DNA of 37,108 bases from Moraxella sp. (GCA_030525825.1 JAUNDZ010000019.1:1-37108); one strand, 5' to 3'. Counted from the first letter of the stretch, positions 17,970-26,671 are shown. The notes: generated from the letters alone by a model not told the origin. Translations and numbers: made by a program.

Positions 17970-18392
17970 ATGATGACTTACGACAACACCAATATTTTTG
18001 CCAAAATCCTGCGTGGCGAGATTCCTTGCCACAAGGTCTATGAAGACGATAAGACGCTTGCCTTTATGGATGTCATGCCACAGGCGAGCGGTCATGTGCT
18101 GGTTATTCCCAAATGTGAAGCGGTGGAGCTGACCGATTTGCCCTGCGAGTATGCTTGTGCGGTCTTTGCCACCGCCCAAAAGGTCGTCAAGGCACAGCGA
18201 GCCGCCTTAGGGGTGGAGGGGGTTGTGCAGATGCAGCTCAACCATGCCAAAGCAGGGCAGAGTGTGTTTCATTACCACATGCATCTAATCCCCACCCATG
18301 TGCATGAATTGGGTAAGCATGAAGGCGGCATGGCAAATCAGGATGAGCTGGCTGATTTGGCAAGTAAAATCCGTGCGGTGATTGAGAGCTGA
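17970..18392 (+). CDS. HIT family nucleotide-binding hydrolase
   Basis: 140 residues. The histidine triad HYHMHLIP (H101, H103, H105 counting from the first ATG) identifies a HIT protein of the Hint/HinT type, which hydrolyses purine nucleoside phosphoramidates or similar adducts. The family start NIFAKILRGEIPCHKVYEDDKTLAFMDVMPQASGHVLVIPK is complete. AGGAG at 17962-17966 fits the second ATG (17973, spacing 6) better than the first (17970, spacing 3), so the true start may be one codon later. The physiological substrate cannot be told from sequence. Confidence 0.93.
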   Translation: MMTYDNTNIFAKILRGEIPCHKVYEDDKTLAFMDVMPQASGHVLVIPKCEAVELTDLPCEYACAVFATAQKVVKAQRAALGVEGVVQMQLNHAKAGQSVFHYHMHLIPTHVHELGKHEGGMANQDELADLASKIRAVIES

Positions 18393-18419
18393 TCACACCC
18401 TAATCACACATCAAGCACA

Positions 18420-19028
18420 TCATGCCAAAATCTCAATCACAGCATTATCCACCACCGCTACATACAGCTCATCGATTTCACGGTTGGTAACGGCGATACA
18501 GCCGTGCGTCCAGTCTTTTAACAGATGATTTGCTCCGATGACATCGCCCAGCCCGTTTTTGATGCCGTGAATTTTTATCGCCCCGCCTGCTGATTTGCCG
18601 TGTGCCTTAGCGTGGGCGATGTCGGCATCATTGGGGTAGGAGATGCCTAAGTTTTTGTGATAACTGCTGTTTGGGTTTCTGTCGTTGATGGTGTAGATGC
18701 CTTCTGGCGTTTTCATATCACCTTCGAATGCTTTGTGTCCGATGGGATTTTTGCCAAGTGAGATGGGGTAAATCTTGATTAGTTTGCCCTGATAAAAAGC
18801 GTGCATTTCTCGCTTGGCTTTATAGACGATGAGTTTGTCAATCTGAGTGCCTACTGGCAGGGGTGGCTGGTTGATGAGTTCAAGCTGTCTTTGTGATAGA
18901 GTGGGCGTGGCTGTTGGCGTGTCATCTTGGGTGGCGATGGGGTTATTGGGCGATTTTTGATAAAAATTGATGGCAAAAGCGGATAAAATGAATATGGCAA
19001 ATAAGGGCAGAGCAAGGCGTTTTTTCAT
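18420..19028 (-). CDS. L,D-transpeptidase family protein (YkuD domain)
   Basis: 202 residues with an N-terminal membrane anchor or signal (KKRLALPLFAIFILSAFAI), a low-complexity threonine/proline linker, then a YkuD domain (DKLIVYKAKREMHAFYQGKLIKIYPISLG; KTPEGIYTINDRNP). Catalytic motif: IKIHG (H154), then THGCIAVTN with nucleophile C177. It would act on peptidoglycan peptides in the periplasm, as a cross-linker or as an attacher of other groups. It converges on the HIT gene with a 27-base gap and no clear terminator. Confidence 0.9.
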   Translation of the reverse strand: MKKRLALPLFAIFILSAFAINFYQKSPNNPIATQDDTPTATPTLSQRQLELINQPPLPVGTQIDKLIVYKAKREMHAFYQGKLIKIYPISLGKNPIGHKAFEGDMKTPEGIYTINDRNPNSSYHKNLGISYPNDADIAHAKAHGKSAGGAIKIHGIKNGLGDVIGANHLLKDWTHGCIAVTNREIDELYVAVVDNAVIEILA

Positions 19029-19046
19029 GATAATTCCAAATTTAAC

Positions 19047-19078
19047 AAAAGAAAAGGCGTGTTTACTATAACACGCCT
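19047..19078 (-). terminator. Terminator of the ferredoxin-NADP reductase gene
   Basis: Minus strand: AGGCGTGTT (19078-19070) pairs with AACACGCCT (19063-19055) around a six-base loop, then TTTTCTTTT. It sits just upstream of the L,D-transpeptidase gene. Confidence 0.85.
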
Positions 19079-19139
19079 GATTTGTCTCAATGATGAAAAA
19101 ACGATGGAAAAAATATCAATGGATTGTTAGCCCAAAAGA

Positions 19140-19913
19140 TTAACCCACAAACGCACGCTCTACCACATAATCAGCAGGCACGCCCATGCGTGGCGAGATA
19201 GTCAGACCAAACTCGTCCAAGATGGCACAGGTGTCGTTATTCATCGCCATGCTGCCGCAAATCATCACACGGTCATCGTCTTTGTTCATTGGAGGCATTC
19301 CGATGTCGGAAAACAGTTTACCTGATTTTAGTAGGTCGGTAACACGCCCTGTGTTTTTGAACTCATCACGGGTAACGGTGGGGTAGTAGATGAGCTTTTC
19401 ACGCACCCACTCGCCAAAAATTTCGTCATTTGGCAGCTCATTTTCAAAGAACTCACGATACGCCAAATCTTCGACATGACGCACGCCATGCACCAAGATG
19501 ACTTTTTCAAAGCGTTCATAGACTTCTGGCTCACGAGTCAGCGACAAGAACGGAGCAAGTCCTGTGCCTGTGGCGAGTAGATACAGGTGCTTACCAGGCA
19601 GTAGGTCATCTAGCACGAGCGTGCCTGTGGGTTTTTTGGATACCAGTAGCTCATCGCCGACTTGGATGTGTTGTAGGCGTGAAGTTAGAGGTCCATCTTG
19701 GACTTTGATGGAATAAAATTCCAGCTCTTCTGCCCAGGCGGGCGAAGCGATAGAATAAGCACGCACCAACGGTTTGCCATCGACCATCAGACCAATCATG
19801 GCAAATTCACCACTGCGGAAGCGAAGGCTGTCGCTGCGAGTGGTTTTGATGGTAAATAGACTGTCTGTCCAGTGGTGGACATAGGTTACGGTTTCGCTAA
19901 TGAATTTTGACAT
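19140..19913 (-). CDS. fpr: Ferredoxin/flavodoxin-NADP(+) reductase
   Basis: 257 residues, typical bacterial length. It moves electrons between NADPH and ferredoxin or flavodoxin. The FAD site RAYSIAS (51-57) and the NADP-binding segment LLATGTGLAPFLSL (113-124) are clear, as are VHGVRHVEDLAY and ICGSMAMNND. The C terminus VVERAFVG fits the bacterial type. The gene stands alone, divergent from trmO. Confidence 0.94.
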   Translation of the reverse strand: MSKFISETVTYVHHWTDSLFTIKTTRSDSLRFRSGEFAMIGLMVDGKPLVRAYSIASPAWAEELEFYSIKVQDGPLTSRLQHIQVGDELLVSKKPTGTLVLDDLLPGKHLYLLATGTGLAPFLSLTREPEVYERFEKVILVHGVRHVEDLAYREFFENELPNDEIFGEWVREKLIYYPTVTRDEFKNTGRVTDLLKSGKLFSDIGMPPMNKDDDRVMICGSMAMNNDTCAILDEFGLTISPRMGVPADYVVERAFVG

Positions 19914-19930
19914 GATACAAGTTCCAAAAT

Positions 19931-19948
19931 GAGAATGAGAGTGATTTT
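19931..19948. promoter_or_regulatory. Possible Fur-like operator at fpr
   Basis: Three adjacent hexamers GAGAAT, GAGAGT, GATTTT resemble the GATAAT-repeat view of a Fur box, roughly 13 of 18 positions by eye. It lies just after the predicted fpr transcription start. A weak match. Confidence 0.25.
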
Positions 19949-19955
19949 ATGCCAA

Positions 19956-19968
19956 ATTTTACCACAAA
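19956..19968 (-). promoter_or_regulatory. Extended -10 promoter of fpr
   Basis: Minus-strand TTTGTGG followed by -10 TAAAAT (19961-19956). Expected start near 19949, giving a 36-base leader. Confidence 0.6.
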
Positions 19969-19985
19969 ATCAACAGAATAAAAAA

Positions 19986-19998
19986 TTTGTGCTATGAT
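19986..19998 (+). promoter_or_regulatory. Extended -10 promoter of trmO
   Basis: TTTGTGC followed by -10 TATGAT (19993-19998). It is back to back with the fpr promoter, 18 bases away. Expected start near 20005, leaving a leader of about 70 bases. Confidence 0.6.
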
Positions 19999-20076
19999 AG
20001 CGATTTTTGCCATGAACCGTTATTAACTTTTTGGCATAAGCACTGTTAATTTTAGCATAAAGCATCAAAAAACGCC

Positions 20077-20853
20077 ATGAATACCCAAGTACAGCACCAC
20101 TTGCCCATCATCGGTCATCATCACTCGCCCCTAAGTCAGAAGTTTGGCATTCCACGCCAGCCTAATTTGGTGGCGGTTAAAAGCCACATTACTTTTGTAA
20201 AGCCCTATGATGACCCAAATGCCTTTGTAGGTATTGAGCAGTACAGTCATCTGTGGGTGCTGTGGCTGTTTCATCACAACAAGTCGCAGGATAACTTTCG
20301 TCCGCAGGTGCGTCCGCCACGACTTGGCGGTAATGATAAGATTGGCGTGTTTGCCACTCGCTCCATGTATCGCCCATCGCAGATTGGGCTGTCAGTGGTG
20401 GCACTCAATGGGGTGGAGGTCGTTGATAATCAAGTGATATTGTACATCACAGGGGCGGACATGGCAGATGGCACACCAATACTTGATATTAAGCCCTATT
20501 TGGCGTTTGCTGACAGCGTGGCAGGGGCGACAAGTTTTGACAAACCGACCGTTCGGACTGTCATATGGAGCGAGCAAGCCGAGCAGGATTTTGATGACTG
20601 TCTAAAACATCACAAATTAACTGCCGATGATAAAGCCATCATCAGTGAGCTTATCGCCCAAGACCCACGAGTCGCCTACCGTCAGCATGAGACGAATATC
20701 ACATCTGCCATGCAATACCGCAGCATAGACATTGATTTTTGTATGAATGATGATGGTGCGATGGTCATTAAGCATATTAAATCTGAACATCATCAGCCAT
20801 TGGCACGAAAAATCTCCATCAATCATGGTCAAAAGGTGGAAAATTTGCTATAA
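20077..20853 (+). CDS. trmO: tRNA (N6-threonylcarbamoyladenosine(37)-N6)-methyltransferase TrmO
   Basis: 258 residues. It adds the N6-methyl group of m6t6A37 in tRNA-Thr. It has the single-sheet UPF0066/TsaA fold: IIGHHHSPLSQKFGIPRQP at the N terminus, GIEQYSHLWVLWLFH, VRPPRLGGNDKIGVFATRSMYRPSQIGLSVV, and DGTPILDIKPYLAFADS. The C-terminal extension (AYRQHETNITSAMQYRSIDIDF) matches the longer bacterial proteins. The stop codon lies inside the -10 of prfB. Confidence 0.93.
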   Translation: MNTQVQHHLPIIGHHHSPLSQKFGIPRQPNLVAVKSHITFVKPYDDPNAFVGIEQYSHLWVLWLFHHNKSQDNFRPQVRPPRLGGNDKIGVFATRSMYRPSQIGLSVVALNGVEVVDNQVILYITGADMADGTPILDIKPYLAFADSVAGATSFDKPTVRTVIWSEQAEQDFDDCLKHHKLTADDKAIISELIAQDPRVAYRQHETNITSAMQYRSIDIDFCMNDDGAMVIKHIKSEHHQPLARKISINHGQKVENLL

Positions 20854-20854
20854 T
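20826..20854 (+). promoter_or_regulatory. Promoter of prfB, overlapping the trmO stop codon
   Basis: -35 TGGTCA (20826-20831), a 17-base spacer ending in TGC, and a perfect -10 TATAAT (20849-20854). The trmO TAA is at 20851-20853, inside the -10. Start expected near 20861. Confidence 0.75.
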
Positions 20855-20904
20855 TTTGTGTTATTTTTAAAACCAATCCATTTAAATTTTTAAGGTAAAT
20901 CATC

Positions 20905-22000
20905 ATGGAAATCGCCCCATATCAAGAACAAATCAAAGACCTAGAAGCTCGTGGCAAAGAGCTTTGGGGGTATCTTTGACATCGAAAACAAAAAAGAACG
21001 CCTAGAAGAAGTTAATTTAGAGCTTGAAAACCCCGACATCTGGAACGACCCTGAGCTTGCCACCAAAATCAGTAAAGAAAAATCGGTGCTGGACGGTATC
21101 GTGGGCGTGGTGGATGGTCTGTCGGTGCGACTGGATGACGCACGAGCGATGTTGGAGTTGGCGGTCGAAGAAGATGATGAGAGTCTGCTTGCTGATGTAC
21201 AAGCTGAACTTGATGAGGCATTAAAGAGCGTTGAAGACTTAGAATTTAAGCGGATGTTTAGCGGTGAGATGGACGCCAATAACTGCTATCTTGACATTCA
21301 GGCAGGCTCTGGCGGTACAGAAGCCCAAGACTGGTCAGAGATGCTGCTGCGTATGTACTTGCGTTGGTGTGAGTCGCATGGCTTTAAGGCGGAAGTCTTG
21401 GAAGTCAGTGAAGGTGGTGTCGCTGGCATCAAATCCGCCACCATCTCGGTGAAAGGCGATTATGCTTTTGGCTGGTTACGCACCGAGATTGGGGTGCATC
21501 GTTTGGTGCGTAAGTCGCCATTCGACAGTAACAACGGTCGTCATACTTCATTCTCGGCGGTGTTCGTCTCGCCTGAGATTGATGATAATGTTGAGATTGA
21601 CATCAATCCTGCCGACTTGCGTATCGATACTTATCGCTCATCGGGGGCGGGCGGTCAGCATGTAAACACCACCGATTCTGCCGTTCGTATCACGCACCAG
21701 CCCACAGGCGTGGTCGTGGCGTGCCAAAACGAACGCTCACAGCACGCCAACAAAGACACCGCCATGAAAATGCTGCGTGCTAAGCTGTACGAGCTAGAAA
21801 TGCAAAAGCGTATGGAAAAACAGCAAGCCTTAGAAGACAGCAAATCCGACATCGGTTGGGGTTCACAAATCCGCTCTTATGTACTCGATGATTCACGCAT
21901 CAAGGATTTGCGTACTGGCGTTGAGACTTCGAACACGACTGCTGTGTTAAATGGCGATTTGGATAAATTTATCGTGGCAAGTCTAAAAGCTGGGCTGTGA
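20905..22000 (+). CDS. prfB: Peptide chain release factor 2 (RF2), made by programmed +1 frameshift
   Basis: RF2 reads UGA and UAA stops. Translation starts at ATG 20905 after AAGG, runs 24 codons to CTT at 20974-20976, meets an in-frame TGA (20977-20979), and continues after a +1 shift at GAC (20978) to the stop at 22000, giving 364 residues, the normal RF2 length. The joined product has the SPF stop-recognition tripeptide ([12 protein letters not shown]) and the GGQ peptidyl-hydrolysis motif ([19 protein letters not shown]). The frame from 20951 alone gives a shortened protein with a wrong N terminus. Confidence 0.97.
20966..20980 (+). other. RF2 programmed +1 frameshift site
   Basis: The sequence GGGGGTATCTTTGAC has an internal Shine-Dalgarno-like GGGGG three bases before the slippery CTT, then TGA followed by C. 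It is the same arrangement as the well studied E. coli prfB signal, in which low RF2 favours the shift. Confidence 0.95.
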
Positions 22001-22013
22001 TGGATTGATGAAG

Positions 22014-22061
22014 CCCAAAGTCTATTTTTAGGATAAACTTATCATAAACTTTGGTGTTTTT
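22014..22061 (+). terminator. Possible terminator of prfB
   Basis: CCAAAGT (22015-22021) can pair with ACTTTGG (22048-22054) enclosing a smaller GATAA/TTATC hairpin, followed by TGTTTTT. The loop is large, so this is tentative. Confidence 0.4.
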
Positions 22062-22079
22062 GGGTTTATTTTGGGTGGT

Positions 22080-22092
22080 TTTGTGATACAAT
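22080..22092 (+). promoter_or_regulatory. Extended -10 promoter of the CoA-transferase gene
   Basis: TTTGTGA followed by -10 TACAAT (22087-22092), no good -35. Expected start near 22099, then AAGGAG at 22128-22133 before the ATG at 22140. Confidence 0.6.
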
Positions 22093-22139
22093 CTATACAC
22101 CAAATTTTCGGTTAATTTAAAAAACATAAGGAGACAGAC

Positions 22140-23654
22140 ATGTCTATCGAGCGTATCCGTAACGCAGCTTTGCGTGAAAAAGTCATGAGTGCTGATGAGG
22201 CAGCCAGCTTTGTCAAGGACGGCATGATGCTTGCCATCACTGGTTTTACAGGGGCGGGTTATCCAAAAGCTCTGCCAACAGCGATTGCTAATAAAGCCAA
22301 AGATGCCCATGCCAAAGGCGAAAAGTTTAGCATTGGTATGGTAACAGGTGCGTCCACCGCTCCTGAGTGTGATGGTGTGCTGGCAGAGGCGAATGCCGTG
22401 CATTTTCGCTCGCCATTTCAATCAGACCCAACGCTTCGTAACAACATTAACGCAGGTAATACCCATTATCAAGACATGCACCTATCTCATGTCGAGCAGC
22501 AAATGCGTCAAGGCTTCTATGGTAAATTTGACATCGCCATCATCGAGGCGACCGCCATCACCGAAGAGGGTAAAATCGTCTTTGCGATGGGTATTGGTCA
22601 TGGTGTTGAGGCAGTCAAAAATGCCGATAAAGTCATCATCGAGATTAACGAGGCATTGAGTGAGGGCTTGGAGGGCATGCACGATGTTTATGGCGAGGTT
22701 GGCTTGCCACCCCATCGTAAGCCTATCCCTATCATCGGTGCTTTTGACCGCATTGGCACACAAGCCCTAGAATGCGATGCTGACAAAATCATCGGTATTG
22801 TGCTGACCAATGCAGGCGACCGTAACTCTAAGTTTGCCGAGCCTGACGATGTGTCAAAGGCGATTGCTGCCCAAGTCATTGATTTTCTTGACCATGAAGT
22901 CAAAGCGGGTCGCCTGCCTAAGAGCCTACTGCCACTACAATCAGGCGTGGGCAATGTGGCGAATGCTGTGATGGCAGGACTGCTTGATGCTCCGTTTGAT
23001 GACCTAACAGGCTACACCGAAGTGCTTCAAGACGGTATGCTTGACCTTATCCTTGCCAAAAAGATGAAGTCAGCATCTGCCACCGCCTTGTCATTTAGCC
23101 CTGATGCCCTAGCTCGCTTTAATGAGAACATTGAGTTCTTAAAAGATAAAATCATCTTGCGTCCGATGGAAATCAGCAACAACCCAGAGATTATCCGTCG
23201 TCTGGGCGTGATTGGCATGAACTCGATGATTGAAGCGGACATCTATGGCAATGTGAACTCAACGCACATCATGGGTACTAAGATGATGAACGGTATCGGT
23301 GGCTCTGGCGACTTTACTCGTAACGGTTTCTTCTCGTTCTATGTCAGCCCATCGACTGCCAAAGGCGGTGCCATCTCTGCCATCGTGCCAATGGTATCAC
23401 ACCACGACCACACCGAGCATGATGTGATGTTCATCGTAACCGAGCAAGGCATGGCGGATCTGCGTGGCAAATCACCACGCCAGCGTGCCAAACTCATCAT
23501 CGAGAACTGCTCACACCCTGATTATCGTGATATGCTCAAAGATTACTATGACCGTGCCGAAAAAGCAGGTGGGCTACACACCCCGCACCTACTGCTAGAA
23601 GCCCTGTCATGGCACCAACGCTTTGTTGAAACTGGGGATATGCGTATCAAATAA
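22140..23654 (+). CDS. Succinate:acetate CoA-transferase (acetyl-CoA hydrolase/transferase family)
   Basis: 504 residues. The family moves CoA between succinyl-CoA and acetate. The glycine-rich GVGNVANAVMAGL (269-281) and the catalytic-glutamate segment YTEVLQDG are present; by direct count the glutamate is residue 294, the same number as the known active-site Glu of AarC from Acetobacter. IVTEQGMADLRGKSPRQRA near the C terminus is also typical. Such enzymes let acetate enter metabolism and can replace succinyl-CoA synthetase in the citric acid cycle. Succinate is the most likely partner; other acyl groups are possible. Confidence 0.9.
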   Translation: MSIERIRNAALREKVMSADEAASFVKDGMMLAITGFTGAGYPKALPTAIANKAKDAHAKGEKFSIGMVTGASTAPECDGVLAEANAVHFRSPFQSDPTLRNNINAGNTHYQDMHLSHVEQQMRQGFYGKFDIAIIEATAITEEGKIVFAMGIGHGVEAVKNADKVIIEINEALSEGLEGMHDVYGEVGLPPHRKPIPIIGAFDRIGTQALECDADKIIGIVLTNAGDRNSKFAEPDDVSKAIAAQVIDFLDHEVKAGRLPKSLLPLQSGVGNVANAVMAGLLDAPFDDLTGYTEVLQDGMLDLILAKKMKSASATALSFSPDALARFNENIEFLKDKIILRPMEISNNPEIIRRLGVIGMNSMIEADIYGNVNSTHIMGTKMMNGIGGSGDFTRNGFFSFYVSPSTAKGGAISAIVPMVSHHDHTEHDVMFIVTEQGMADLRGKSPRQRAKLIIENCSHPDYRDMLKDYYDRAEKAGGLHTPHLLLEALSWHQRFVETGDMRIK

Positions 23655-23670
23655 TCTCCACGCATGATAA

Positions 23671-23705
23671 AAAATACGGCAGCTGAACGGTTGCCGTATT
23701 TTTTG
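23671..23705 (+). terminator. Terminator of the CoA-transferase gene
   Basis: AAAATACGGCA (23671-23681) pairs with TGCCGTATTTT (23692-23702) with more T following. The T run merges with the next promoter. Confidence 0.88.
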
Positions 23706-23714
23706 TGTTACAAT
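23702..23714 (+). promoter_or_regulatory. Extended -10 promoter of the D-lactate dehydrogenase gene
   Basis: TTTGTGT followed by -10 TACAAT (23709-23714). It begins in the T run of the preceding terminator. No separate -35 is visible. Confidence 0.5.
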
Positions 23715-23766
23715 ATCGTCCACGAAGTATCATAAAAACCCTAAACAATTATTTTAAGGACTTGAC

Positions 23767-25146
23767 ATGACAGAGCGTTTTTGTGCAGCGATAGAGCAAT
23801 TAAAAGCCGAATTTGGTAGTGCATTATCCACCAATTTGACCGTACGAGAGCAGCACGCTCATACGATGACTTGGCTTGGCTCACAGCCAGCTGATGCGGT
23901 ATTGACCGTAACCAATAAAGATGAAGTCAGTCGAGCGGTAAAAATCTGCCACGAGCATGAGATGCCTATCATTGCTTTTGGGGTGGGGTCATCGCTAGAA
24001 GGTCAGCTGAACGCACCGCATGGCGGTCTGTGCATTGATATGTCGCAGATGACGCAGATTGTCAGCATCGATGCCGATGATTTGACAGCGACGGTTGAAG
24101 CGGGGGTAACTCGTGAGCAGCTGAACGAAGCGTTGCGTTATACGGGGTTGTTTTTTCCGATTGACCCAGGTGCGAATGCCAGTATTGGCGGTATGGTAGC
24201 CACTCGTGCATCGGGCACCAATGCGGTGAAATATGGCACGATGAAAGATGTGGTCATTAGCCTAGAAGTAGTGCTGCCTAATGGCGAGATTATCAAGACG
24301 GCATCTCGTGCCAAAAAATCATCGGCAGGCTATGATTTGACGCGTCTGATGATAGGCTCAGAAGGGACGCTGGGGATTGTTACTGAGATTACGGTCAAGC
24401 TGTTTGGTCAGCCTGAATGCGTGGGCAGCGGCATTTGTCATTTTGAGAGTGTTGATGCGGCGTGTCAGACGGTCATGACGACGGTGCAATATGGACTGCC
24501 TGTGGCTCGCTTGGAGCTGCTCGATGCCTTGCAGGTCAAGGCGTGCAATGCCTATTCTAAGCTGTCTTTGAGCGAAAAGCCGACCTTATTTGTTGAATTT
24601 CATGGCACGACTGATGGGGTGGCGGAACAAGCTGAGCTGTTCTCAGGGATTTTGGCGGAGTATGGTGGTTTTGATTTTAAGTGGAGTACTGATGAGAGCG
24701 AACGCAAAAAACTCTGGACTGCTCGCCACAATGCCTACTATGCCGCTCGTGCCTTAAACCCTGCATTAGATGGCTTATCGACGGATGCGTGCGTGCCGAT
24801 TTCTCGTCTGGCAGAGTGTGTGAATGAGACAGTTGCTGACATCAATGAACAAGGCATGATGGGTCCTGTGGTTGGTCATGTGGGTGATGGCAATTTCCAT
24901 GTGTTGTTATTGGTTGATAAAAATAATCCTGATGACATTCAAAAAGCACAAGGCATCTTATCTCGCTTGGCAAAACGAGCCATCGCCATGGATGGTACTT
25001 GCACAGGTGAGCATGGCGTTGGTCAGGGCAAGCGAGCCTACATGGAGACAGAGCATGGCAGCCAAGCCATTGCTGTGATGCGTGCCATTAAGCGTGCCAT
25101 CGATCCAAAAAACATCATGAATCCTGATAAAATCTGGTTTGATTGA
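23767..25146 (+). CDS. FAD-linked D-lactate dehydrogenase-type oxidoreductase
   Basis: 459 residues. The N-terminal PCMH FAD-binding domain (IAFGVGSSLEGQ; FPIDPGANASIGGMVATRASGTNAVKYGTMKDVV; GSEGTLGIVTEITVKL) is followed by a C-terminal oxidase domain with STDACVPISRL, GHVGDGNFHVLLL and GTCTGEHGVGQGKR. This is the LDHD/GlcD class, closest in pattern to the D-lactate dehydrogenase (cytochrome) group. It has no membrane helix. Glycolate or another 2-hydroxy acid cannot be excluded. AAGGA precedes the ATG. Confidence 0.85.
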   Translation: MTERFCAAIEQLKAEFGSALSTNLTVREQHAHTMTWLGSQPADAVLTVTNKDEVSRAVKICHEHEMPIIAFGVGSSLEGQLNAPHGGLCIDMSQMTQIVSIDADDLTATVEAGVTREQLNEALRYTGLFFPIDPGANASIGGMVATRASGTNAVKYGTMKDVVISLEVVLPNGEIIKTASRAKKSSAGYDLTRLMIGSEGTLGIVTEITVKLFGQPECVGSGICHFESVDAACQTVMTTVQYGLPVARLELLDALQVKACNAYSKLSLSEKPTLFVEFHGTTDGVAEQAELFSGILAEYGGFDFKWSTDESERKKLWTARHNAYYAARALNPALDGLSTDACVPISRLAECVNETVADINEQGMMGPVVGHVGDGNFHVLLLVDKNNPDDIQKAQGILSRLAKRAIAMDGTCTGEHGVGQGKRAYMETEHGSQAIAVMRAIKRAIDPKNIMNPDKIWFD

Positions 25147-25170
25147 CCGATAAGGTTGATGTCATCAAAC

Positions 25171-25197
25171 AAAAAAGGCGGTTTATCCGCCTTTTTT
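25171..25197 (+). terminator. Terminator of the D-lactate dehydrogenase gene
   Basis: AAAAAAGGCGG (25171-25181), a five-base loop, and CCGCCTTTTTT (25187-25197). Confidence 0.93.
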
Positions 25198-25261
25198 GTT
25201 GGTAAGTTTGTGATTTATAGGTATTAGTTATAAAAATTATGATAAATCTAATAAAAATGTA

Positions 25262-25290
25262 TGTACAAATGCGAAATAATTCTGTATTAT
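25262..25290 (+). promoter_or_regulatory. Promoter of the MHS transporter gene
   Basis: -35 TGTACA (25262-25267), a 17-base spacer, -10 TATTAT (25285-25290) in a very AT-rich context. Start expected near 25297. A second TATAAA a little downstream could also act. Confidence 0.5.
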
Positions 25291-25333
25291 ATGTTATATA
25301 AATTTTAGATTAACAAACTTTTAGGAATTAGTA

Positions 25334-26656
25334 ATGACAACTAATACTCAAACTCTCAACAACAACCCCTATAAAGTCGCCATCTCATCGATGGTGGGTA
25401 CCGCCATTGAATTTTATGATTATTATATCTATGCGGCGGCGGCTGTTTTGGTATTTAGTACGCAGTTTTTTGACAAATCTGACCCTGCGGTAGCGACCCT
25501 GCTGTCTTTATCTACTTTGGCGTTGGCGTTCATCGCTCGCCCTTTCGGTTCGCTATTGTTTGGTTATTTTGGCGATAAAATCGGTCGTAAAAAAACGCTG
25601 GTCGCATCACTATTAACGATGGGCATCTCAACAGTCGCCATCGGTCTGTTGCCGACTTATGCTGATATTGGCATTTGGGCACCGATTTTGTTGTGTATTT
25701 TTCGTGTTGGTCAGGGTATTGGCTTGGGCGGTGAATGGGGCGGTGCTGCCTTGGTGGCGATTGAGAACGCTCCCCCTGAAAAGCGTGCGTGGTTCGGTAC
25801 TTTTCCGCAGTTGGGTGCTCCGATTGGGCTGTTCATGGCAAATGCGGTATTTTTTGTGATTAGTCTGATGATTGGTCATGAGGCATTGGTGGAGTGGGGC
25901 TGGCGTATCCCATTCATCGCTTCGTTGGTGCTGGTGCTGGTGGGTCTGTATATGCGTATGACCATCAACGAAAGCCATGTGTTTGAAGCGGCTGAACAGT
26001 CAGGCAAGACCAAAGGCGTGCCGACCATCAATGTCTTTAAGTATAATTGGGTGCAGATTTTGCAAGGCACTTTTATGATTACCGCATTATATGTGCTGTT
26101 TTATATCATGACCGCATTCGCCCAAGTCTATTCCAAATCCCCAGAGTCTTTCTCAGAAGCGGGTCATCAGATGGGTCTGGGCATTCCTGCCAATACCTAT
26201 ACGGGTTTTTTGCTCATCGGTGCGACCATCTTTGCGATTTTTATTAGTATCTCAGGTCGTTTGAGTGATAAAATCGGTCGCCGCCGTTTGCAGCTGATTG
26301 TAACGACGCTGATTGGTATTTTTGGTCTGTGCTTGCCGCTGTTTTTGGTGGGTGGTACGCCAATGTCGGTGCTGGCGTTTTTGGTGATTGGCTTTACCTT
26401 GATGGGCTTTACTTTTGGACCTGTGGCGGCGATTTTGCCAGAGATTTTCCCAACCGAAGTCCGCTACACAGGGGCGAGCTTGGCGTATAACTTAGCTGCC
26501 ATCACAGGGGCGTCGATTGCTACCATCGTTGCAATGGAGATTAACAAATACTACGGCATGATGGGCGTTGGTCTGTATCTGGCAGCCAATGCGGTGCTCA
26601 GCTTCATTGCGTTTTGGTATTCAAAAGAGACTAAGAATGTTGATTTGATTGACTGA
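25334..26656 (+). CDS. MFS transporter, metabolite:H+ symporter (MHS) family
   Basis: A 440-residue inner-membrane protein with twelve hydrophobic segments. Typical MHS features are the start VAISSMVGTAIEFYDYYIYAAAAVLVF, the loop GYFGDKIGRKKTLV, RVGQGIGLGGEWGGAALVAIENAP, the second GRLSDKIGRRRLQ, and LPEIFPTEVRYTGASLAYN. The family imports organic acids, betaines, shikimate or proline by proton symport. The substrate cannot be read from sequence; the lactate and acetate genes beside it favour a carboxylic acid (inference). AGGAA precedes the ATG. Confidence 0.88.
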   Translation: MTTNTQTLNNNPYKVAISSMVGTAIEFYDYYIYAAAAVLVFSTQFFDKSDPAVATLLSLSTLALAFIARPFGSLLFGYFGDKIGRKKTLVASLLTMGISTVAIGLLPTYADIGIWAPILLCIFRVGQGIGLGGEWGGAALVAIENAPPEKRAWFGTFPQLGAPIGLFMANAVFFVISLMIGHEALVEWGWRIPFIASLVLVLVGLYMRMTINESHVFEAAEQSGKTKGVPTINVFKYNWVQILQGTFMITALYVLFYIMTAFAQVYSKSPESFSEAGHQMGLGIPANTYTGFLLIGATIFAIFISISGRLSDKIGRRRLQLIVTTLIGIFGLCLPLFLVGGTPMSVLAFLVIGFTLMGFTFGPVAAILPEIFPTEVRYTGASLAYNLAAITGASIATIVAMEINKYYGMMGVGLYLAANAVLSFIAFWYSKETKNVDLID

Positions 26657-26671
26657 TGATGGCTTATGATG

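Noticed and set aside
17811-18179. An upstream extension of the 218-residue unknown protein.
   Set aside because: It is the antisense of the HIT gene and crosses both divergent promoters.
20905-20979. The in-frame TGA at codon 25 of prfB looks like a frameshift error or pseudogene.
   Set aside because: The surrounding GGGGGTATCTTTGAC is the known RF2 recoding signal, and both frames join into a full-length RF2.
22001-22139. A conserved small RNA in the gap after prfB.
   Set aside because: The inverted segments there are better explained by a loose terminator plus the next promoter.
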